Shown one piece after another: positions 1-4,598 of a stretch of 10,133 nt of DNA. Position 1 is the first letter of the stretch. Each line of letters starts with the position of its first letter. Position numbers and translations under genes: made by a program. Under the pieces are notes generated by a model that was given only the letters and a program-made list of their open reading frames with translations, did no database searches and was not told the origin of the DNA. This stretch comes from Burkholderiales bacterium. GTDB lineage: Bacteria > Pseudomonadota > Gammaproteobacteria > Burkholderiales > Burkholderiaceae_C. The stretch is taken from the NCBI GenBank assembly GCA_028869035.1, contig JAGWTL010000087.1, positions 1 through 10,133 on the forward strand, given 5' to 3'.

Positions 1-1
1 C

Positions 2-232
2 AAGCAGGCCATGGGCAACCTGGTCAACCAGTGCGAGGCCTGGGGGCTGGTCACGCGCGAGGATGATCCCCTCGATGCGCGCGCCAGGCGCGTGGTGTTC
101 ACCGCCACCGGCCTGGCCTGGCTGCAGGCCTTCCGCGATGCGGTGCAGCAGGCCGAGCGGGAGTTCCGGGACGCGGTGGGTGAGGACGTGGCCACCGTGG
201 TGGCACTGGGCCTGGAGGCCTATGCGCACTGA
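2..232 (+). CDS. MarR-family transcriptional regulator, C-terminal part (5' end outside window)
   Basis: Frame 2 is open from the window edge to TGA at 230-232 and encodes about 76 residues. Seen: a recognition-helix-like start (QAMGNLVNQCEAWGLV) followed by a wing with the pattern DPLDARARRVVFT and TGLAWL, then a long C-terminal helix rich in Gln, Glu and Arg. The D-x-x-D-x-R-x-R-x-V-x-x-T-x-x-G pattern is the signature of the MarR beta-wing, and the C-terminal helix normally forms the dimer interface. MarR proteins are cytoplasmic dimeric repressors that usually sense small aromatic or oxidising ligands; the ligand cannot be inferred here. The ATG at 11 is internal to the helix-turn-helix and is not the real start. 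The two-component genes follow after 141 bp and have their own leader, so a shared operon is not required. Confidence 0.85.
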   Translation, partial: KQAMGNLVNQCEAWGLVTREDDPLDARARRVVFTATGLAWLQAFRDAVQQAEREFRDAVGEDVATVVALGLEAYAH

Positions 233-309
233 GGGCGCACCGCCCCACATGGGTGAAAACCAGCATGGTGTCGGCGAGGCGTGCCGTCGCTGGTGTGCGG
301 GATCGACAC

Positions 310-339
310 TAGAATCTGAAAAACCCTTGAAACACAAGG
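310..339 (+). promoter_or_regulatory. Candidate -10 element and small dyad upstream of the response regulator
   Basis: TAGAAT at 310-315 matches the sigma-70 -10 consensus at five of six positions, but no good -35 lies 16-18 bp upstream. Just downstream, at 325-339, CCTTG-AAACA-CAAGG is a perfect 5-bp dyad that would cover the expected transcription start and could be an operator. The 233-373 interval otherwise shows nothing gene-like. This is a weak visual call. Confidence 0.25.
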
Positions 340-373
340 CCATGCCGCCCGACACAAACCTCAGGAGACTTCC

Positions 374-1043
<670 letters not shown>

Positions 1044-1048
<5 letters not shown>

Positions 1049-1110
1049 GCGTACTGCGCTGTGCGTTGAGCGGAAGCCCCATCCACGCCATGCATCTCGC
1101 TCAACGCACA
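1044..1110 (+). repeat. 13-bp perfect inverted repeat between regulator and kinase, with a competing third arm
   Basis: TGTGCGTTGAGCG at 1060-1072 is the exact reverse complement of CGCTCAACGCACA at 1098-1110, with a 25-base loop. A further copy of the inner octamer GTTGAGCG lies at 1044-1051, overlapping the regulator's stop codon, and could pair with the same 3' arm at 1098-1105. Two mutually exclusive hairpins are therefore possible in the mRNA. No U-rich run follows, so it is not a standard intrinsic terminator. It could lower kinase expression relative to the regulator, protect the upstream mRNA, or be a dispersed intergenic repeat; the sequence alone does not decide. Confidence 0.7.
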
Positions 1111-1133
1111 ACGCCCGACGCTGAACCTCTTTC

Positions 1134-2573
1134 ATGAAACTCTTCCAGCGCGAGCAACGCTCCCTTTTTGGCGAGATCCTCGACTGGATGCTCACGCCGC
1201 TGCTGCTGCTGTGGCCGATCAGCCTGGTGCTGACCTGGCTGGTGGCTCAGGGCATCGCCGGCAAACCTTTCGACCGCACGCTCGAATACAACGTCAACGC
1301 TCTGGCCCAGCTGGTCTCAGTCAACCAACAGCACGTGCAGTTCAACCTGCCCCTGCCCGCGCGCGAACTGCTGCGTGCCGATGACATCGACACGGTCTAC
1401 TACCAGGTCCTGGGCGTGCGCGGCGAGTACCTTGGCGGCGAGCGCGACTTCCCTCTGCCGCCCGAGGATGTGCCGGCGTCCGGCGGCGAGGTGCGCCTGA
1501 GGGACGACACCTTTCACGGCCAGGACATCCGGGTCGCTTACATGTGGGTTCCGCTGGATGCGTTGGCCACGAAAACCGTGCTGGTCCAGGTCGCCGAAAC
1601 CCTGGACAAGCGCTCGGTGCTGGCGGCCGAGATCATCAAGGGTGTGATGCTGCCGCAGTTCGTGACCCTGCCGCTGGCCGTGCTGCTGGTCTGGCTGGCC
1701 CTTGTGCAGGCCATCAAGCCGCTCAACCGCCTGGAAGAACGCATACGGGCCCGCCGCCCCGACGACCTCAGCCCCCTGGATGCACAGGCGGTGCCACTGG
1801 AAGTGGCGCCCCTGGTGTCCTCGGTCAACGATCTGCTGCTGCGGCTGAAGGATTCGATCGGCGCGCAAAAACGCTTCCTGGCCGATGCCGCGCATCAGCT
1901 CAAGACCCCGCTGGCCGGCCTGCGCATGCAGGCCGACCTGGCCCAGCGCGAAGGCACCAGCACCGAAGAGCTCAAGCTCTCGCTGCGACAGATCGGTCGC
2001 GCCAGCATCCGCGCCACCCATACCGTGAACCAGCTGCTGGCGCTGGCGCGCGCCGAAGCCGGCACCACGGCCATGAGCCGCCAGCCCTGCGACCTGGCCC
2101 GGATCACCATGGAAGTCGTGCAGGACAGCGTGCCGCGCGCCATGGACAAGCACATTGACCTGGGCTACGAAGGCGCCCAGCCGGGCATGCCCGGCGTCAT
2201 GCTGGAGGGCAATCCCACCCTGCTCAAGGAACTGGTGCGCAACCTGCTGGACAACGCCATCAGCTACACGCCGTCCAGCATCGACAGCCCCGGTGTCATC
2301 ACCGCGCGCGTGCTGGCCGACCCTTTTGGCAAGATCGTGGTGCTGCAGGTGGAAGATTCGGGGCCGGGCATCACGCCGGCCGAGCGCGAACTGGTCTTCC
2401 AGCCCTTCTACCGGGCCCTGGGCAATGATGTAGATGGCTCGGGCCTGGGCCTGCCGATCGCGCAGGAGATTGCACAACAGCATCACGCCCGCATCAGCGT
2501 GGAGGACACACGACCCGGCCAGACACCGCCGGGCGCGCGTTTCACGGTGCGCTTCGATCTGACCTCGGAGTGA
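1134..2573 (+). CDS. Sensor histidine kinase with 2CSK_N domain (TctE-like)
   Basis: A 479-residue inner-membrane kinase, the expected partner of the upstream response regulator. Seen: a first membrane segment (about 19-40, LLLLWPISLVLTWLVA), a periplasmic or sensing region typical of the 2CSK_N family, and a second membrane segment (about 170-190, VTLPLAVLLVWLALVQ) followed by a HAMP-like stretch. The HisKA domain has H254 in the H-box (ADAAHQLKTPL). The HATPase domain carries the N-box with N370 and N374 (NLLDNAISYTP), the G1 box D408-SGPGI, the F box FQPFYRA, and the G2 box GSGLGL at 435-440. The enzyme should autophosphorylate at H254 and pass phosphate to D52 of the regulator. The start matches the usual N-terminus of the family, but no Shine-Dalgarno is visible before the ATG. 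The signal is not known; TctE relatives respond to tricarboxylates. Confidence 0.93.
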   Translation: MKLFQREQRSLFGEILDWMLTPLLLLWPISLVLTWLVAQGIAGKPFDRTLEYNVNALAQLVSVNQQHVQFNLPLPARELLRADDIDTVYYQVLGVRGEYLGGERDFPLPPEDVPASGGEVRLRDDTFHGQDIRVAYMWVPLDALATKTVLVQVAETLDKRSVLAAEIIKGVMLPQFVTLPLAVLLVWLALVQAIKPLNRLEERIRARRPDDLSPLDAQAVPLEVAPLVSSVNDLLLRLKDSIGAQKRFLADAAHQLKTPLAGLRMQADLAQREGTSTEELKLSLRQIGRASIRATHTVNQLLALARAEAGTTAMSRQPCDLARITMEVVQDSVPRAMDKHIDLGYEGAQPGMPGVMLEGNPTLLKELVRNLLDNAISYTPSSIDSPGVITARVLADPFGKIVVLQVEDSGPGITPAERELVFQPFYRALGNDVDGSGLGLPIAQEIAQQHHARISVEDTRPGQTPPGARFTVRFDLTSE

Positions 2574-2575
2574 GC

Positions 2576-2594
2576 GGGCCCGGCGCCCTTATTT
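2576..2594. terminator. Possible weak terminator in the 15-bp convergent gap
   Basis: GGGC at 2576-2579 can pair with GCCC at 2585-2588 around a CCGGC loop, followed on the plus strand by TTATTT. The stem is only 4 bp. It sits between the kinase stop (2571-2573) and the stop of the oppositely oriented SPOR gene (2589-2591), where a terminator is expected, but the structure itself is marginal. Confidence 0.25.
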
Positions 2595-3248
2595 GCAGCT
2601 GCGCAGCGTCTTGTCGCCGAGCGCGGACCTGAGCTCTTCCAGCCTGGGGCGCAAAGCTTCGTCGACGGTCGGAATGCGCAGCTGGCTTTGGCGAACCTCA
2701 AGCCTCTCCTGCACCACGCGCGCCGTGCGCACGCCCCGCTTTTGCAAGGCCGCCAGCTCGGCTTGCGCCTGGGCCTGGGTCTCGAAACGGCCCAGCGAGA
2801 GGCCCAGCTGCAATTCCGCGTTGTCCAGGGACTGCAGCTTGAGCTTCATCTTCTCCAGCTCCGCGCGCTTCTTATTCTGCGCGGCGACGTTGGGGAACTT
2901 GCCCATGTACACGATCCAGCGCGCCGGCTCGACCAGCAGCTCAAGCGACCAGGCGCTGGCTGGCAAGGTGGCTTCCAGCGCCTTGCGCACAGTCTCGGTC
3001 TGGATCTCGTCGAACAGGCCGGCCTGCAGGCATTCAGGCGGCCTGGGGGGCGTCAGCGCGACCTGCTCGGCCCGGCGTCCCTCATCGGCCGGCAGGATGC
3101 GGATAGCCTCGGGACGGATCTGTTGTGTCAGGCGCTGCGGTTCGCTCTGGTCGGCCGGCGCCCAGCCGTAGGCGCGCAACATGCCCTGCGACCAGGCGAA
3201 ATAGCCGGCATTGAGCAGGACCAGCAGCAGAACGAGGAGGCGCAGCAT
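2589..3248 (-). CDS. SPOR-domain protein with N-terminal membrane anchor
   Basis: A 219-residue protein. Seen: a very hydrophobic N-terminus (residues 1-19, rich in Leu and Val) that looks like an uncleaved membrane anchor, a Pro-containing linker (about 30-75), and a C-terminal region around 108-181 with the SPOR pattern (ARWIVYMGKF, then LQLGLSLGRF, then the helix AQAELAALQKRGVRTARVV). SPOR domains (PF05036) bind denuded glycan strands of septal peptidoglycan, so a cell-envelope or division-associated location is inferred. A charged tail of about 35 residues follows. The ATG at 3248 is 10 bases after the birA stop, so it is very likely co-transcribed with birA; the GAAGTGAAG before it is a modest ribosome-binding site. 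Specific role unknown. The SPOR call is from pattern only, since the domain is weakly conserved. Confidence 0.8.
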   Translation of the reverse strand: MLRLLVLLLVLLNAGYFAWSQGMLRAYGWAPADQSEPQRLTQQIRPEAIRILPADEGRRAEQVALTPPRPPECLQAGLFDEIQTETVRKALEATLPASAWSLELLVEPARWIVYMGKFPNVAAQNKKRAELEKMKLKLQSLDNAELQLGLSLGRFETQAQAQAELAALQKRGVRTARVVQERLEVRQSQLRIPTVDEALRPRLEELRSALGDKTLRSCK

Positions 3249-3258
3249 GGAACGGTCT

Positions 3259-4017
3259 TCACTTCGAGGGGCGGACGCTGACTTCGGCGCTGGAGATTTT
3301 CTTCAGCCCGCCGGAAGTATGCATCAGCAGAGCACCGCTGCCGTCCACGCCCCGGGCCTGGCCCGTCGTGCCATCGCTCAGGTCCACCTCGCGCCCGGCC
3401 AGGGCGTCGCGCGCAGCATAGGCGGACAGGAAAGGCGCCCAGCCCTGGGCCTCGAAGCGCCGCACATCCCTGGCCAAGGGTGCGGCGACGCGCTCCAGCG
3501 CCAGCGGGGCGGTGATGCCCGGCTCAAGCTCCTGCAGCCAGGCCGGCGGCGTGGCCAGGCCGACGCCATCGCGTGGCGTGATGTTGATGCCCACACCGAT
3601 CACCGCGTAGCGCGTATCGTTGATCTGCGTGGTCTCGATCAGGATGCCGGCCAGCTTGCGATCGGCCAGCCAGACGTCATTGGGCCACTTGAGCTGCAGC
3701 TCCGGGTGCAGACTCTGCACCACGCTCAGGCCCACGGCGAGCGACAGGCCCGACCAGTCGGCCATCTTCAGGGGCAGGCCCAGCGAGAACATCAGCACCT
3801 CCCCGGGCTGCGCACCGCTGTTCCACTGCCGCCCCAGGCGACCGCGACCCGCGGTCTGTTCCTCGGTCACCAGCAGCACCGGCTCCAGCCGGCCGGCACG
3901 CGCGCGGCGCATCAGCTCGGTGTTGGTCGAATCGACCTGCGGCAGCACCTCGACCGTGAAGCCGGGCAGGACCGGCGCCACCGCCTCCCAGATCGCTTCC
4001 GCGGGCCACCGCAGCAT
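3259..4017 (-). CDS. birA: Biotin--[acetyl-CoA-carboxylase] ligase (short form, no DNA-binding domain)
   Basis: A 252-residue cytoplasmic enzyme that makes biotinyl-5'-AMP from biotin and ATP and transfers biotin to the carrier lysine of acetyl-CoA carboxylase (AccB). Seen: the DSTN motif at 29-32, the nucleotide loop GRGRLGR at 57-63, the KWPND core at 110-114, and RKLAGILIE at 120-128 with the catalytic-site lysine K121. A C-terminal SH3-like subdomain is present (about 205-252, GREVDLSDGTTGQARGVDGSG). There is no N-terminal winged helix, so this is a group I ligase and should not act as the biotin operon repressor that E. coli BirA is. The start lies 3 bases after the SET gene stop, implying translational coupling; the SPOR gene follows 10 bases downstream. 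Confidence 0.95.
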   Translation of the reverse strand: MLRWPAEAIWEAVAPVLPGFTVEVLPQVDSTNTELMRRARAGRLEPVLLVTEEQTAGRGRLGRQWNSGAQPGEVLMFSLGLPLKMADWSGLSLAVGLSVVQSLHPELQLKWPNDVWLADRKLAGILIETTQINDTRYAVIGVGINITPRDGVGLATPPAWLQELEPGITAPLALERVAAPLARDVRRFEAQGWAPFLSAYAARDALAGREVDLSDGTTGQARGVDGSGALLMHTSGGLKKISSAEVSVRPSK

Positions 4018-4020
4018 GGC

Positions 4021-4500
4021 TCAGCGCTTGCCGCGTTTCGGAGCCAGCAGGGTGCCGCGGCAGTTCTTGCTGCCGCACCAGCAGGGGTACTCGGCCTTGA
4101 GCTTGGGGGTATAAGGCTCGTCGATGATCAGGCCGTAGTCGTAGTTGAGCTCCTCGCCGGCCTTGATCTTGCGCAGGGACTTGATGAAGACGCGACCCTC
4201 TTCCTCGTCAGCCTCGCAGTTCGGAGCGCAGGCGTGGTTGATCCAGCGCGAGGAGTTGCCACCGACCTTGGCGTCGATGACGTGGTCTTCGTCGACGTGG
4301 AAATAGAAGGTGTGGTTGGGATCCTTGGGGTCGTGGGGATGGCGGCGCAGCGCCTCTTTCCAATTGATGATCTCGCCCACGTACTCGATGATGATTTCGC
4401 CCTTGGGAATGTCCTGGACTGCAAACACCCCCTTGCCATGTACGCCGGAGCGTCGGGTTTGGATACGGCGACCGGACTCGGAAACGGAATTCTTGGACAC
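4021..4500 (-). CDS. SET-domain protein-lysine N-methyltransferase
   Basis: Read from a GTG at 4500, this is a 159-residue, almost pure SET domain. Seen: SGVHGKGVFA (18-27) and KGEIIIEYVGE (33-43) for S-adenosylmethionine binding, the knot motif RWINHACAPNC at 85-95 with N88-H89, ELNYDYG at 117-123 with the catalytic tyrosine Y122, and a post-SET zinc motif C140-x-C142-x4-C147. All key residues are present, so it should be active on protein lysines; the substrate is unknown. The GTG at 4500 is preferred because it gives the compact N-terminus SKNSVSESGRRIQ. A GTG at 4575 would add 25 residues coded by a GC palindrome and of low-complexity Arg/Ala composition. Neither has a clear Shine-Dalgarno. 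It heads the operon with birA and the SPOR gene, and is divergent from topB. Such short SET proteins are known in Chlamydia and other bacteria. Confidence 0.9.
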   Translation of the reverse strand: MSKNSVSESGRRIQTRRSGVHGKGVFAVQDIPKGEIIIEYVGEIINWKEALRRHPHDPKDPNHTFYFHVDEDHVIDAKVGGNSSRWINHACAPNCEADEEEGRVFIKSLRKIKAGEELNYDYGLIIDEPYTPKLKAEYPCWCGSKNCRGTLLAPKRGKR

Positions 4501-4521
4501 TGCTGAAAAATTTGGTAAGGT
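4494..4521 (+). promoter_or_regulatory. Candidate topB promoter (extended -10)
   Basis: TGGACA at 4494-4499 (five of six matches to the -35 consensus) is followed after 16 bp by TAAGGT at 4516-4521, which has an extended TG at 4513-4514. The -10 itself is poor (three of six). Transcription would start near 4528, and the leader would then contain both GC palindromes before the topB ATG at 4599. On the minus strand, TACAAT at 4588-4593 is a fair -10 for the SET operon but lacks a -35 match. Both are visual guesses. Confidence 0.3.
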
Positions 4522-4540
4522 GAACTCGTATGGGCGCGCG

Positions 4541-4578
4541 CGGGCGCGCCCGTGTATGCGTGCGCGTACGCGCACGCG
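4541..4578. repeat. Two adjacent GC palindromes and an alternating pyrimidine-purine tract
   Basis: CGGGCGCGCCCG at 4541-4552 is a perfect 12-bp palindrome. Six bases later, 4558-4577 is a perfect 20-bp palindrome centred on TA at 4567-4568 (arm GCGTGCGCGT). Positions 4551-4578 alternate strictly pyrimidine-purine for 28 bases, a composition that favours Z-DNA under negative supercoiling. All of this lies in the 98-bp divergent region between the SET gene and topB, and would sit in the 5' leader of either transcript. It could be a protein-binding operator, a cruciform or Z-DNA-prone supercoil sensor, or an mRNA hairpin; function is not known. Confidence 0.8.
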
Positions 4579-4598
4579 AGAAATTGGATTGTAGTCAG

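Noticed and set aside
1317..2486. 389-codon open frame antisense to the histidine kinase
   Set aside because: The plus-strand kinase has every expected motif in the same interval; the antisense product is rich in Gln, His, Gly and Arg with no family pattern, as expected of high-GC codon periodicity.
3211..4506. 431-codon plus-strand open frame across birA and the SET gene
   Set aside because: It runs antisense through two well-identified genes and has no family resemblance.
4501..4575. Longer SET gene start at GTG 4575
   Set aside because: The added 25 residues come from the same GC palindromes and do not resemble SET proteins; GTG 4500 gives a compact, plausible N-terminus, although no Shine-Dalgarno supports either.
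4530..4598. Longer topB start at ATG 4530
   Set aside because: It would add 23 residues of Arg/Ala/Val low complexity read from the palindromes; the ATG at 4599 is followed directly by family-like sequence leading into the Toprim domain.
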